Of a stretch of DNA of 51,344 bases, positions 34,471 to 43,094 are shown piece after piece. The notes below the pieces were generated by a model. It was not told the DNA's origin and did not search any database. It saw only the letters and a list, made by a program, of their open reading frames with translations. Made by a program: the position numbers and the translations under genes. This stretch comes from Psychrobacillus sp. BL-248-WT-3. GTDB taxonomy: Bacteria > Bacillota > Bacilli > Bacillales_A > Planococcaceae. The stretch is taken from contig NZ_JABAFC010000028.1 in assembly GCF_012843435.1 (NCBI RefSeq), positions 1 through 51,344 on the forward strand. The letters run 5' to 3'. How positions within the stretch are numbered: position 1 is the stretch's first letter; each line of letters begins with the position of its first letter.

Positions 34471-36143
34471 AGCTAAACGATAGTAATGGAAATATACCAA
34501 TTGACAATCACTTCAAGCTTTATGCAGGTCCAGGTGCAGGAAAAACCACGTTTCTAACTCGTCATATTCACTGGATTTTAAATCAATCAAAAAAGCTATC
34601 GAAAGTTAAAAAAGTTGCTTGTATTACTTACACTAATATCGGTGTAGAAACCTTAAAAAGTCGTCTGAAAGATACAGCTGAAGATGTTGAGGTAAGCACT
34701 ATACATAGCTTTCTTTACAAACATGTTTTAAAACCGTATTTGTGGATGTTAGATGATTGTCCTTTTCCTGTTGAACATTTAGACGGGCACGAAGAAGTTA
34801 AATTAGGAAGGTCTTTACTTCAAGAATACAAAACTAGAAGTAAACAACATTTTGATGAGAGTCTCAATAAGGATCTAGCTCATTCTTTGGGAAATTTAAT
34901 GTGGATGTTAAATGGAACTACAATAGAACTGAATTTTCTCAAAGTATACCAATCCAAGGTTGGACGCTATAATATCAAGAAAAATTCATACTTAGTTTAT
35001 AAAGAATTATGCTGGGAAAATGGACTTTTGAGTCATGATGATGTTCTATACTTTTCATATTTGCTTCTACTTCAAAAAAATGAAATAAGAGAAGTTATTA
35101 GAGCAAAATTCCCTTATATTCTACTAGATGAGTTTCAAGACACAAGTCCTCTACAAGCTGAAATCATTAAATTAATTGCGGAGAAAGAAACGGTAATCGG
35201 GGTTATTGGAGATCCTTGTCAGGCCATATTCTCATTTCAAGGTACTGATGATAATTTGTTTGATCAATTTAAACTTGATGGTATGTCCCTTCATTATTTA
35301 GAAAACAATCATCGCTCTACTGAACAAATCATCAAAATACTAAATCATATACGATCCCAGAGAGACTTTAATCAATGTAGTCCAGACAAAAAGGTTGGCG
35401 AGATTCCAGTATTACTAATTGGAAGTTCATTTACAGCACATAAGTATGTTTCTCAAACTCTTGGGATTAACAGTTTCTATACATTGGCTTACCGAAATAA
35501 TGAAACTAATGCTATTAAATATGATTTCAAGGGTAATAACACGGAGGGAATCGATTTGATTTTTGGAGATAGTTCTAGAGGATGGATGATTTATTATATT
35601 ATCCATGCAATTGAATACGGGAAGCAATTAAAGTTACAAGATGCCATCAAATTTATGAAAAAAGCTTACAGAAAGATTGATGGATTTTCAGATAAGAAAG
35701 CATTTAGCAATCTGAAAAGACTCTTAGAAGCATATAATAATTTTTGCGATGGAAATATTAAAGATTTTTATAACAATTACATTTTTGGTCATTATGGAGT
35801 TAAAGGAAAAATTTCGAGTGGAAAGGTGAAAGGCTACTATGAACAATTACTTTATAAGAGAGCAGCAATAGAAGTCAAAATTTCTGATGATATAAGTGTG
35901 TTTAAGACTATCCACAAGTCAAAGGGCGATGAATTTGACAATGTTCTTGTTGTGATTCCAGAGACCAATAGTGAAAAGAGCCTTGAATTTTTGCTTACAC
36001 CTGATATGAGTAAAGAAGATCACCGCGTTTACTATGTCGCATTAAGTAGAGCAAAAAAGAACCTATTTATTAATGTTCCTGTTATTTCTAGTGAAGTACT
36101 TCAGGAGTTAGCACATCTAAATATAGACCCCATTTACTTATAA
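34449..36143 (+). CDS. gajB: Gabija GajB-like UvrD/Rep-family helicase
   Basis: The 564 residues carry superfamily 1 helicase motifs in order: Q-like start, Walker A AGPGAGKTT (26-34), Ia CITYTN, II ILLDEFQD (D227-E228), III GVIGDPCQAIFSFQG, IV NNHRSTEQ, V TIHKSKGDEFDNVLVV and VI YYVALSRAKK. In Gabija, GajB senses DNA ends released by GajA and hydrolyses (d)ATP, which helps kill or stall infected cells. It begins inside the last codons of gajA, so the two are translationally coupled. The size exceeds the best-studied GajB by about 70 residues. OLD nuclease followed by UvrD helicase is the defining Gabija layout. Confidence 0.86.
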   Translation: MDLSKAVKLNDSNGNIPIDNHFKLYAGPGAGKTTFLTRHIHWILNQSKKLSKVKKVACITYTNIGVETLKSRLKDTAEDVEVSTIHSFLYKHVLKPYLWMLDDCPFPVEHLDGHEEVKLGRSLLQEYKTRSKQHFDESLNKDLAHSLGNLMWMLNGTTIELNFLKVYQSKVGRYNIKKNSYLVYKELCWENGLLSHDDVLYFSYLLLLQKNEIREVIRAKFPYILLDEFQDTSPLQAEIIKLIAEKETVIGVIGDPCQAIFSFQGTDDNLFDQFKLDGMSLHYLENNHRSTEQIIKILNHIRSQRDFNQCSPDKKVGEIPVLLIGSSFTAHKYVSQTLGINSFYTLAYRNNETNAIKYDFKGNNTEGIDLIFGDSSRGWMIYYIIHAIEYGKQLKLQDAIKFMKKAYRKIDGFSDKKAFSNLKRLLEAYNNFCDGNIKDFYNNYIFGHYGVKGKISSGKVKGYYEQLLYKRAAIEVKISDDISVFKTIHKSKGDEFDNVLVVIPETNSEKSLEFLLTPDMSKEDHRVYYVALSRAKKNLFINVPVISSEVLQELAHLNIDPIYL

Positions 36144-36145
36144 GC

Positions 36146-36177
36146 AAAAAAAGGACTCAATTTGGTCCTTTTTTTTG
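36146..36177 (+). terminator. terminator of the Gabija operon
   Basis: AAAAAAAGGAC (36146-36156) pairs with GTCCTTTTTTT (36165-36175) around TCAATTTG. It starts three bp past the gajB stop. Confidence 0.85.
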
Positions 36178-36293
36178 TGGATGTGGCCTCGACGCTATTA
36201 ATAATTAACATAAACAAATAAAAATATTTCGGTTAAAGAATAAGGAGTCTATTAATGGACAATAAATATTGTAAATAGGAGGGAAAATTATCT

Positions 36294-36536
36294 ATGTTAA
36301 AAAAAGATGATGATAAAGTAATCTATTGCTACAGTTGTCGTAAAAAGAGCATATTTACTCGGAGAGATGTAAGTAATAATAACGGTGTAGAAAGTCATTG
36401 TAGCGAGTGTGAATATGTGTGGTTTGAATGGCAAAACCGAGCAGTAGAGCGAGAAAAAGAAAAATGGCTGGAATACAATGGAGGATTAAGAAGTAAGTTT
36501 AAACTCCCCAATCAAACTTCATACAATAACTCCTGA
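36294..36536 (+). CDS. small zinc-ribbon-like protein of unknown function
   Basis: The 80 residues contain two CxxC pairs, CYSC (about residues 12-15) and CSEC (36-39), separated by 20 residues and followed by a Trp-rich basic-acidic helix (YVWFEWQNRAVEREKEKW). Such a zinc ribbon could bind nucleic acid or protein. AGGAGGG precedes the ATG at good distance, which supports a real gene. It is separated from gajB by a terminator, so it is not clearly part of that module. Unrecognised cargo next to the right end. Confidence 0.65.
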   Translation: MLKKDDDKVIYCYSCRKKSIFTRRDVSNNNGVESHCSECEYVWFEWQNRAVEREKEKWLEYNGGLRSKFKLPNQTSYNNS

Positions 36537-37007
36537 TATTTATTTTTTTCTCTTTAAGTACGATTATATCATTAACTTTTAAATCCTTTACATGCAATAT
36601 TGATTAGGTATACTACCCAATTTTTAATCTGGTTCTACTATATTTGAGATATTTTATTAAAAGAAAAAGGAACTAGATTTTTTTGAGTCCTTTGTGAAAG
36701 AGAATTGTAGCGGGTTTTCACCAGGTCCCCCAAAAACACAAGTACCTCTAACAGAAGTTTAAGGTCTTATGAATTCGTTCTACTCGTAATTACATCCTTC
36801 ATGCAACATCATCCAAAATCACGCTTGAAGTGTTCGGTTTGTTTGAAATTGGCGATGAATATCACACCATGAAAGAATAACACTTTTCTGTTGTAACTTT
36901 AAAATAAAGTTTGATTAAAGATATCCTTTTAACCCTAAAAAAAGCAAATAAACAAAGTAACCCGTCTTGATTTAAAATATCAAACTTTATTTAATACTAA
37001 CACTGAA
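36537..37007. other. right-end spacer with a probable coding remnant
   Basis: There is no intact gene in this stretch. A plus-strand frame at 36773-36880 encodes 35 residues (RNYILHATSSKITLEVFG ... YHTMKE, then TAA) without a start codon. It looks like the tail of a degraded gene. The rest is AT-rich and featureless. Confidence 0.4.
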
Positions 37008-37130
37008 ATGGAAAATAAAGACAGCCTGTGGTTTTGTAGCATCCACAGGCTGTCTTTAACAATAATTTTGTTATATAGATTTCTAACCATTTTCATGCTT
37101 TAATATATTATTTTGAAATAGTAGTATCTA
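37008..37130. repeat. imperfect direct duplication, right copy, with 3' gene fragment
   Basis: Partner of 1957-2070 in the same orientation. It repeats the minus-strand terminator and the last codons of the small gene at 2033 (ending AAAGCATGA), but with an in-frame TAA seven codons earlier. It breaks off just before the TnsB sites begin at 37140. Confidence 0.68.
37010..37054 (-). terminator. terminator just inside the right end, facing glmS
   Basis: GACAGCCTGTGG (37020-37031) pairs perfectly with CCACAGGCTGTC (37043-37054) and is followed on the minus strand by TTTATTTTCC. Transcripts running out of glmS into the transposon would stop here. Confidence 0.8.
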
Positions 37131-37139
37131 TCTGCTTGA

Positions 37140-37216
37140 GTTACCAACTATGTTGTAAAGTTACTAACTATGTTGTAAGGTTACCAACTATGTTGTAAAG
37201 TTACCAACTATGATGT
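37140..37216 (-). repeat. right transposon end with four abutting TnsB-type sites
   Basis: Cores GTTACCAACTATGTTGT lie at 37140-37156, 37160-37176 (one change), 37180-37196 and 37200-37216 (one change), with exact 20-bp periodicity. The terminal TGTCCAGTT occupies 37225-37217 on the minus strand. Four contiguous sites match the architecture of Tn7R. Confidence 0.9.
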
Positions 37217-37225
37217 AACTGGACA

Positions 37226-37230
37226 TCACA
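37226..37230. other. right copy of 5-bp target site duplication (TCACA)
   Basis: Identical to 497-501, directly after the terminal TGGACA (37220-37225). It lies 25 bp from the glmS stop codon. Confidence 0.9.
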
Positions 37231-37255
37231 TAAATTACATGTAAACAAAATTATT

Positions 37256-39058
37256 TTACTCAACCGTAACGGATTTAGCTAGATTTCTAGGTTTATCTAC
37301 GTCACAGTCTCTGTGAAGTGCTGCATAGTAGCTAATCAGCTGTAGTGGGATAACTGCTACTAGCGGAGCGAATAATTCATGTACTTTTGGAAGAACATAA
37401 CGATCTTCCTCTTCCTCGAAGCCTTCCATCGCTATAATACAAGGATTTGCTCCACGAGCAACTACCTCTTTCACGTTTCCACGAACGTTTAAGCTTACTG
37501 CCTGCTGTGTTGCTAATGCAATCACAGGTGTGCCATCTTCAATGAGTGCAATCGTGCCATGCTTAAGTTCTCCTCCAGCAAAGCCTTCTGCTTGGATGTA
37601 AGAAATCTCTTTAAGCTTAAGAGCGCCCTCTAAGCTAATATAATAATCCACGTTTCTTCCGATGAAGAAAGCGTTTCTAGTAGTAGAAAGGTATTCTGTT
37701 GCAATCTCTTCAAGCTCTTCTTTAGTATCTACGATTGCTTGAACCGCATTTGCAACAATGCCAAGCTCTTGTACGACATCAAAGTCTAGCTCTTTCCCTT
37801 GGGATTTTGCAAATACAGATGCCGTGACCATTAGCACTGCTACCTGAGCAACATAAGCTTTTGTAGAAGCTACAGCAATTTCAGGACCAGCATGCAATAA
37901 TAACGTATGATCCGCTTCACGAGAAAGTGTGGATCCAGGTACGTTAGTTACAGTTAGTGTTGGATACCCTTTTTCTTTGATTTTCACTAATACTTGGCGA
38001 CTATCTGCCGTTTCACCAGATTGTGTGATGAAGATGAATAAAGGCTTTTCCGATAGAAGTGGCATATTATAACCAAATTCACTTGAGATATGAACCTCTA
38101 CTGGGATACCAGCAATTTTCTCGAAATATTCTTTACCGATCAAACCAGCGTGGTAGCTAGTTCCCGCTGCAATGATATATAGACGATCCGCATCTTTTAG
38201 TGCCTCCAAAATAGCAGAGTCGATTGTAAGCTCGCCTTGCTCGTTTTGATAGGCTTGGATAATTTTGCGAAGAACAGTCGGCTGTTCATCGATTTCTTTT
38301 AACATATAGTGAGGATATGTTCCTTTTTCAATGTCACTCATATCTAGCTCTGCTTTATAAGGAGCACGCTCTACTTTTTTGCCATCAAGCGTTTGGATTT
38401 CTACTGATTCCTTGCGCACGATTACGATTTCTTGGTCATGAAGCTCCACGTACTGCTCTGTTACTTGTAGCATTGCCATTGCATCAGATGCAACCACGTT
38501 AAATCCTTCTCCCACACCAACTAGTAATGGGGATTTGTTTTTTGCAACATAGATCGTGCTTTCATCTTCATTATCAATTAAAGCAATTGCATAAGAACCA
38601 TGAATCAAATGCAACGTTTTTCTTAATGCATCAACAGTTGATAGACCATCTTTTGAGAAGCGTTCGATTAACTGTACAATTACCTCTGTATCTGTATCAG
38701 AAGCCATTTGAACATCAGCCAAATAAGCCTTTTTCAATAAATGATAGTTTTCGATTACGCCATTATGCACAAGCGTAAAACGTTTCGTTGTACTTTGATG
38801 AGGATGAGCGTTTTCTTGGTTTGGAACTCCGTGAGTCGCCCATCGAGTATGACCAATTCCTAGGTTAGCACTTACATCACCGTCTACAGCTTCGCGCAAA
38901 TCTGCGATACGTCCCTTTTCCTTAAAAACCATTACTCCATCTTCATTTAAAACTGCAATCCCCGCTGAATCATAACCGCGGTACTCTAATTTTTCTAAGC
39001 CTTTTAATAAAATTTCTTTTGCATCATTTTCACCGATATATCCTACAATTCCACACAT
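37256..39058 (-). CDS. glmS: glutamine-fructose-6-phosphate aminotransferase
   Basis: ATG 39058 gives 600 residues beginning MCGIVGYIG, where the Cys after the removed Met is the glutaminase nucleophile. The longer frame upstream was not used. The enzyme makes glucosamine-6-phosphate from fructose-6-phosphate and glutamine, the first step toward UDP-GlcNAc for the cell wall. The N-terminal class II glutaminase has HTRWATHG and HNGVIENY. The C-terminal half has two SIS domains. The end [11 protein letters not shown] is encoded by the segment recognised by TnsD (attTn7), and the transposon lies 30 bp beyond the stop. A glmS ribozyme in the leader controls the mRNA. Confidence 0.98.
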   Translation of the reverse strand: MCGIVGYIGENDAKEILLKGLEKLEYRGYDSAGIAVLNEDGVMVFKEKGRIADLREAVDGDVSANLGIGHTRWATHGVPNQENAHPHQSTTKRFTLVHNGVIENYHLLKKAYLADVQMASDTDTEVIVQLIERFSKDGLSTVDALRKTLHLIHGSYAIALIDNEDESTIYVAKNKSPLLVGVGEGFNVVASDAMAMLQVTEQYVELHDQEIVIVRKESVEIQTLDGKKVERAPYKAELDMSDIEKGTYPHYMLKEIDEQPTVLRKIIQAYQNEQGELTIDSAILEALKDADRLYIIAAGTSYHAGLIGKEYFEKIAGIPVEVHISSEFGYNMPLLSEKPLFIFITQSGETADSRQVLVKIKEKGYPTLTVTNVPGSTLSREADHTLLLHAGPEIAVASTKAYVAQVAVLMVTASVFAKSQGKELDFDVVQELGIVANAVQAIVDTKEELEEIATEYLSTTRNAFFIGRNVDYYISLEGALKLKEISYIQAEGFAGGELKHGTIALIEDGTPVIALATQQAVSLNVRGNVKEVVARGANPCIIAMEGFEEEEDRYVLPKVHELFAPLVAVIPLQLISYYAALHRDCDVDKPRNLAKSVTVE

Positions 39059-39215
39059 AATATATATTCCTCCGTTATCATTCATGTCAAAATAAGCATA
39101 CTAAAAAAAGCCTTAGCAATACAACGCCGGCTGGAAACGCACATAATCTATGCGATACCACTACTGCGCATATCCTAAACATTTTTTAAATACACATGCC
39201 TATTAAGCTAAGAAT

Positions 39216-39372
39216 GCCTTCTTTTCCCCTTGGTCATTCAATCACTTGAATGGTTTCTGAAAAAGAATTACAACCGGGCAAATACGGTCGGGAGGCATCC
39301 GCCGAAATTTCGATAACCTCCACCTCGTCTGCTGAAAATTTGTTTCGTCCAATTTCTTCAGCTCAGGCGCTT
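39216..39372 (-). ncRNA. glmS ribozyme/riboswitch (glucosamine-6-phosphate)
   Basis: On the minus strand the 5' AAGCGCC (self-cleavage expected just before G at 39370) is followed by GACGAGGTGGAGGTTATCGA, then TTTCGGCGGATGCCTCCCG and a 3' ACCAAGGGG helix. This is the conserved core of the glmS ribozyme. Glucosamine-6-phosphate acts as cofactor for cleavage, after which the glmS mRNA is degraded. It lies about 160 bp upstream of the glmS start. The remaining leader (39059-39215) and the promoter side to about 39527 hold nothing else recognised. Confidence 0.93.
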
Positions 39373-39527
39373 TAATTGTTTTCCTTCTTTAACGCGTTAC
39401 CTATCCTACCTTTCTACGCGATTACAAAATATTTTAATATAATGCAACTCCATCATTATATCTTCTCAGTATATGTGAGTCAATCGAAACGACAAGGCCT
39501 AAAGTACTGAGAAACCTATAAATAGAG

Positions 39528-39555
39528 AAAGAGACCTATCACTCATGGTCTCTTT
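39528..39555 (-). terminator. terminator of the ggt-chromate transporter operon
   Basis: AAAGAGACC and GGTCTCTTT arms (39528-39536 with 39547-39555) lie just past the stop at 39559. The following U run is short and mixed. Confidence 0.65.
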
Positions 39556-39558
39556 TAC

Positions 39559-40086
39559 TCATACTAAAACTGCTCCGTAAACAAGTGCTAGGATAATAAC
39601 AAACGCAGGATGCAGCTTTACCTTCTCTAACAGCAAATAGCTTCCTACTATTAGAATAAGCGTTGACACTACACCAACTCCGTCTAATGAATCCTTCCCA
39701 AACTGAAGAGTCATCACACCTAACAATACTGCTATTACTGGTCTTATGAGCTTTGTAAGGTTTTTAACTTCCGGTGCCTCTTTATATTTTAATAGAATAG
39801 CCATCATACTAATCATAAGGATCAAGGAGGGAGCAACTGTCGCAAAGAGAGCAATAGCTGCTCCTAAAATCCCGCCCTCAGTATATCCAATATAGCCTGC
39901 CATTTTTGTGGCAATAGGTCCAGGCAAGGAGTTTCCAAGTGCTACTACTTCGCTGAATTCCTGAGTAGTCATCCACTCATAGTTCTCTACTACCTCGTGC
40001 TCCACCAACGGAATGGAGGCGGGTCCTCCCCCATATCCCAATATACCCGGGATAAAAAATGCTAGAAACAACTGCCAATAAATCAT
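39559..40086 (-). CDS. chromate transporter, second half-size subunit
   Basis: ATG 40086 with GGAGGGGG upstream gives 175 residues and overlaps the stop of the partner gene by four bases (ATGA). It has about five to six membrane helices with the CHR signature FFIPGILGYGGGPASIPLVEHE and GNSLPGPIATKMAGYIGY. Short-chain CHR proteins work as pairs to export chromate or related oxyanions. Translational coupling with the gene at 40083-40679 supports a heterodimer. The helices are probably inserted in opposite orientation to the partner. Confidence 0.93.
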   Translation of the reverse strand: MIYWQLFLAFFIPGILGYGGGPASIPLVEHEVVENYEWMTTQEFSEVVALGNSLPGPIATKMAGYIGYTEGGILGAAIALFATVAPSLILMISMMAILLKYKEAPEVKNLTKLIRPVIAVLLGVMTLQFGKDSLDGVGVVSTLILIVGSYLLLEKVKLHPAFVIILALVYGAVLV

Positions 40087-40679
40087 TTCCGCCCCCTCCT
40101 TTTCAATAGAGGAAAAAAGGCAATAGCCATACACACTAGGATGATAATTGCAGGGTGTATATGTAAAAGTTCCATTAGAAACGCAGCACCGGCTATTATT
40201 AAACAAGCCTTCCACCATCCAAGGGTTTCTCCAGATTTTTTGATAAAGTCCCAAGTCATTAATGCTAGCATAACTGCAACGACAGGAATAACTGCAGCAG
40301 TCATGCCCTGCACTCTTGGGGAATCCTTGAAAGACTGAAGAAAGCCTAGCAAGAGAATCATTAGCACCACGGTAGGAATGACAGAAGCAAGGAGAGCATT
40401 AACACAACCCCGAAAGCCAGCTACTCGATAACCAATGTAACCAGCCATCTTGGTTGCTATCGGACCAGGCATCGTATTAGCCAATGCTAAGGTATCACCG
40501 AATTCCTCCTCATCCATCCATTCATACTTTTTAACGACTTCCCGGTGAAATAGAGGTATTGACGAAGGTCCCCCGCCAAACCCTAGCATCCCTATTCGGA
40601 AAAATGCTAGAGTTATATCTCTTTGAAGTACTGGCTTAGGACGTACAGAGCCACCCTTCAAAGACGGTTTTTCTACCAC
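40083..40679 (-). CDS. chromate transporter, first half-size subunit
   Basis: The likely start is GTG 40679, overlapping the last codons of the gamma-glutamyltransferase gene and giving 198 residues. The open frame to 40748 lies inside that gene. The CHR signature FFRIGMLGFGGGPSSIPLFHRE and ANTMPGPIATKMAGYIGY are present, with six or so membrane helices. It pairs with the gene at 39559-40086 through a four-base overlap. Together they would form one two-part chromate/anion transporter. The GTG start is inferred from the coupling and a GGAG about ten bases upstream. Confidence 0.88.
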   Translation of the reverse strand: MVEKPSLKGGSVRPKPVLQRDITLAFFRIGMLGFGGGPSSIPLFHREVVKKYEWMDEEEFGDTLALANTMPGPIATKMAGYIGYRVAGFRGCVNALLASVIPTVVLMILLLGFLQSFKDSPRVQGMTAAVIPVVAVMLALMTWDFIKKSGETLGWWKACLIIAGAAFLMELLHIHPAIIILVCMAIAFFPLLKRRGRK

Positions 40680-42277
40680 GCTGCAATAGCTCCATCCGTT
40701 CTCGATTCTGTTCCACCCTGGAGGACTCCCGTTTCTGGGTTTCTCCAAATGATTTGCCCACGTCCAAAGCTACCGCCATCCGTAGCTACTTGAATATCAT
40801 GTCCTTTTCTTACTAAGCTTTGCACCAAATAATTAGGGAGTTCTGGTTCAACATGTACTGTTTTACCTTTAATCCATTGCCAGCGTGGCATATCAAGTGT
40901 TGCTTGAGGATTTAACAAATAATCTACCGTGTTTGTTACAACCTGGAAATGTCCCTGGGGCTGCATGTAGCCTCCCATCACACCGAACGGCCCTACGGCT
41001 TCTCCGTCTTTCGTTAAGAAGCCTGGAATAATCGTATGGTAAGTTTTCTTTCCTGGCTTTAATACATTAGGATGTGATTCATCTAGAGAGAAATCATGTC
41101 CTCTGTTTTGCAATGCAATACCTGTGCCTGGAATGACAACACCAGAACCGAAGCCCATATAGTTACTTTGTATAAAAGAAACCATATTTCCTTCCTCATC
41201 AGCAGTTGCCAAATAGACAGTTCCCCCTTTTGGTAATTCATAAGGTTCGGGATCTGTAGCTTCGTCTTGGATTACCGCTTTACGCTTTTCTGCATATTCC
41301 TCGGACAATAAATGCTCGACACTTACTGGCATTTCATCAGGCTCCGTTATAAATGCCTGGCCATCCGTAAAGGCTAGCTTCATCGATTCAATTTGTTGAT
41401 GTAGCGTATGAACACTTTGCCACTCGGGCTTATCTAGCTTATTAAATACATTAAGGGCCATCAAAGCGACCATACCCTGACCGTTTGGAGGAATCTCCCA
41501 AACATCATAGCCACGGTAGTTCACAGAAATTGGGTCTACCCACTGAGGCTGATAGGATTGTAGGTCACTTTTAGACAGATATCCCCCATGCTTTCTCATA
41601 AATCCATCTATTTGTTCAGCAAGATCTCCTTCATAAAAAGCTTTTGCATTTGTTTCTCCTATAGCACGAAGCGTGCTTGCATGGCCTGGAGACTTCCACA
41701 CCTCTCCTATTTCTGGAGGGCGACCATCTGGAGCAAATGTTTCAAACCATGCGTTGAATTCCTCTGTCGTAAAGCTCGCTTTAAACTTTTTGTATGCTAC
41801 CTTCCAATACTTCCCTAAAATTGGGGACAGAGGATAACCCTCCTCCGCATATTGAATTGCAGGCTCTAGTACTTCTTTTAACGGTAATTTGCCAAACCTT
41901 TCTGATAAGGCTGCCCATGCAGCAGGGACTCCTGGCACCGTTATTGGTACTACTCCATGCACAGGCATCTTCTCTAGGCCTTGTGCTCGTAGCTTTTCAG
42001 CCGAAATAGATTGTGGTGCAGGACCTGATGCATTCAACCCATGAAGCTTTCCTTTTGTCCAGACTAAAGCAAAAGCATCTCCACCGATTCCATTGGAGGT
42101 TGGCTCCACCACAGTTAATGCAGCAGCAGTAGCAATAGCTGCATCAATGGCATTCCCACCTTTTTTTAATATATCTAAACCAGCCTGTGCCGCTAAAGGT
42201 TGTGACGTTGCAACCATACCTTTTTTAGCAAAAACGGTATTTCTCTTACCTGGAAATGGGTGATATAAGTAATCCAT
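40673..42277 (-). CDS. ggt: gamma-glutamyltransferase family protein (YwrD type)
   Basis: The 534 residues belong to the Ntn-hydrolase gamma-glutamyltranspeptidase family. The self-cleavage/nucleophile Thr lies in PKGGTVYLATADEEGNMVS near residue 355, with GVMGGYMQPQGH downstream. It lacks a signal peptide, as in YwrD-like members, so it is probably cytoplasmic. It may cleave glutathione or other gamma-glutamyl compounds. The gene heads an operon with two chromate-transporter halves. A thiol/oxyanion stress link is possible but inferred. The substrate is unproven. Confidence 0.88.
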   Translation of the reverse strand: MDYLYHPFPGKRNTVFAKKGMVATSQPLAAQAGLDILKKGGNAIDAAIATAAALTVVEPTSNGIGGDAFALVWTKGKLHGLNASGPAPQSISAEKLRAQGLEKMPVHGVVPITVPGVPAAWAALSERFGKLPLKEVLEPAIQYAEEGYPLSPILGKYWKVAYKKFKASFTTEEFNAWFETFAPDGRPPEIGEVWKSPGHASTLRAIGETNAKAFYEGDLAEQIDGFMRKHGGYLSKSDLQSYQPQWVDPISVNYRGYDVWEIPPNGQGMVALMALNVFNKLDKPEWQSVHTLHQQIESMKLAFTDGQAFITEPDEMPVSVEHLLSEEYAEKRKAVIQDEATDPEPYELPKGGTVYLATADEEGNMVSFIQSNYMGFGSGVVIPGTGIALQNRGHDFSLDESHPNVLKPGKKTYHTIIPGFLTKDGEAVGPFGVMGGYMQPQGHFQVVTNTVDYLLNPQATLDMPRWQWIKGKTVHVEPELPNYLVQSLVRKGHDIQVATDGGSFGRGQIIWRNPETGVLQGGTESRTDGAIAAW

Positions 42278-42370
42278 TACGTTCCCCCTATGTAATCATT
42301 ATTAAATTATTCTGAAAATAAAAATAACACTAGCTTAATATAATGTAAAGGATTAATTACGTAAATGTCA

Positions 42371-42402
42371 GAAAAAAAGAGATACCAGTATATGGTATCT
42401 CT
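42371..42402 (-). terminator. terminator of the PfpI-family gene
   Basis: AGAGATACCA (42379-42388) pairs with TGGTATCTCT (42393-42402) and is followed on the minus strand by TTTTTTTCTGAC. Confidence 0.82.
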
Positions 42403-42424
42403 TACTTCTAGCTTAATCCATTAT

Positions 42425-42937
42425 TTAAGCCAACAGTTTAACGATTTCACGGTTGAACGCTGGAATGTCATCTGGTGTACGACTAGTAACTAATTGTTTT
42501 TGACAAACGAAAACCTCTTCGTCATGGAACTTAACGCCTGCATTTTCTAAATCTACTTGAATAGATTTATATCCAGTTGCATCTCGACCATTCAGTGTTT
42601 TTGCAGTAATTAAAAGCTGAGGTCCATGACAGATTGCAAATACGGGTTTTTTAGCATCCATAAAGTATTTAGCAAATTGTACGAAACGATCATCTGCTCT
42701 TAAAATATCGGGAGAAAATCCACCAGGAATGAATAATGCATCAAATTCTTCTGGCTTCACATCGTCAATACCATAGTCAATCGTTACATTTACTTCACCA
42801 TTTTTACCGGTTACTTGTTTCCCAGCCTCTTGTTCAATAGCGAATACCTCGTGTCCAGCTTCGTTTAAAGCTTGTGCCGGTTTCGCATATTCCGAGTCCT
42901 CAAACATATTTGTGATTAATGTTGCTACTTTAGCCAT
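42425..42937 (-). CDS. DJ-1/PfpI family protein
   Basis: ATG 42937 after GTGAGGAA gives 170 residues. The class I glutamine-amidotransferase-like fold has the nucleophile elbow AICHGPQLL (Cys about residue 105) and the PfpI-type GGFSPDILR upstream, with an acidic residue early in the chain (VEA-type position is EFDALFIPGG). Members act as deglycases, chaperone-like proteins or proteases against stress damage. Bacillus YfkM is a close type. It is monocistronic, with its own terminator. Confidence 0.9.
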   Translation of the reverse strand: MAKVATLITNMFEDSEYAKPAQALNEAGHEVFAIEQEAGKQVTGKNGEVNVTIDYGIDDVKPEEFDALFIPGGFSPDILRADDRFVQFAKYFMDAKKPVFAICHGPQLLITAKTLNGRDATGYKSIQVDLENAGVKFHDEEVFVCQKQLVTSRTPDDIPAFNREIVKLLA

Positions 42938-43045
42938 TTCCTCACTCCTCAATTGTTTGTTCTCTCTTATAATTCCACTATACTAGCTAGATTAAACATT
43001 TTTCATGAAAAATAGAAAGAAGAGCTTTTTAAGGTTCCCTTTTTA

Positions 43046-43083
43046 CTATAAAAAACCCTGACCGTATTTCTACGGTCAGGGTT
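43046..43083 (-). terminator. terminator of the cdaA-cdaR-glmM operon
   Basis: A perfect 12-bp stem, AACCCTGACCGT (43054-43065) with ACGGTCAGGGTT (43072-43083), is followed on the minus strand by TTTTTATAG. Confidence 0.88.
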
Positions 43084-43094
43084 ACATTATATCT

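Larger units (their letters stand above)
502..37225. mobile_element. complete Tn7-like transposon at attTn7 (36.7 kb)
   Basis: The termini are inverted: TGTCCAATGACATTATAGTT at the left and, on the other strand, TGTCCAGTTACATCATAGTT at the right. Three spaced sites at the left and four abutting sites at the right reproduce the layout of Tn7L and Tn7R. The site core ACAnnATAGTTGGnAAC closely resembles that of Tn7 itself. A 5-bp TCACA duplication flanks the element. The right end lies 30 bp from the glmS stop (25 bp beyond the duplication), the classical TnsD-directed position. It encodes tnsA, tnsB, tnsC and two tniQ/tnsD genes, with copper-resistance cargo and a Gabija-type defence module. 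All transposition genes look intact, so the element may be active. Confidence 0.94.

Noticed and set aside
32401-36143. PARIS-type or plain OLD/RecF repair pair instead of Gabija
   Set aside because: PARIS pairs an ATPase with a separate TOPRIM protein. Here ATPase and TOPRIM are fused and followed by a UvrD-type helicase, which is Gabija layout.
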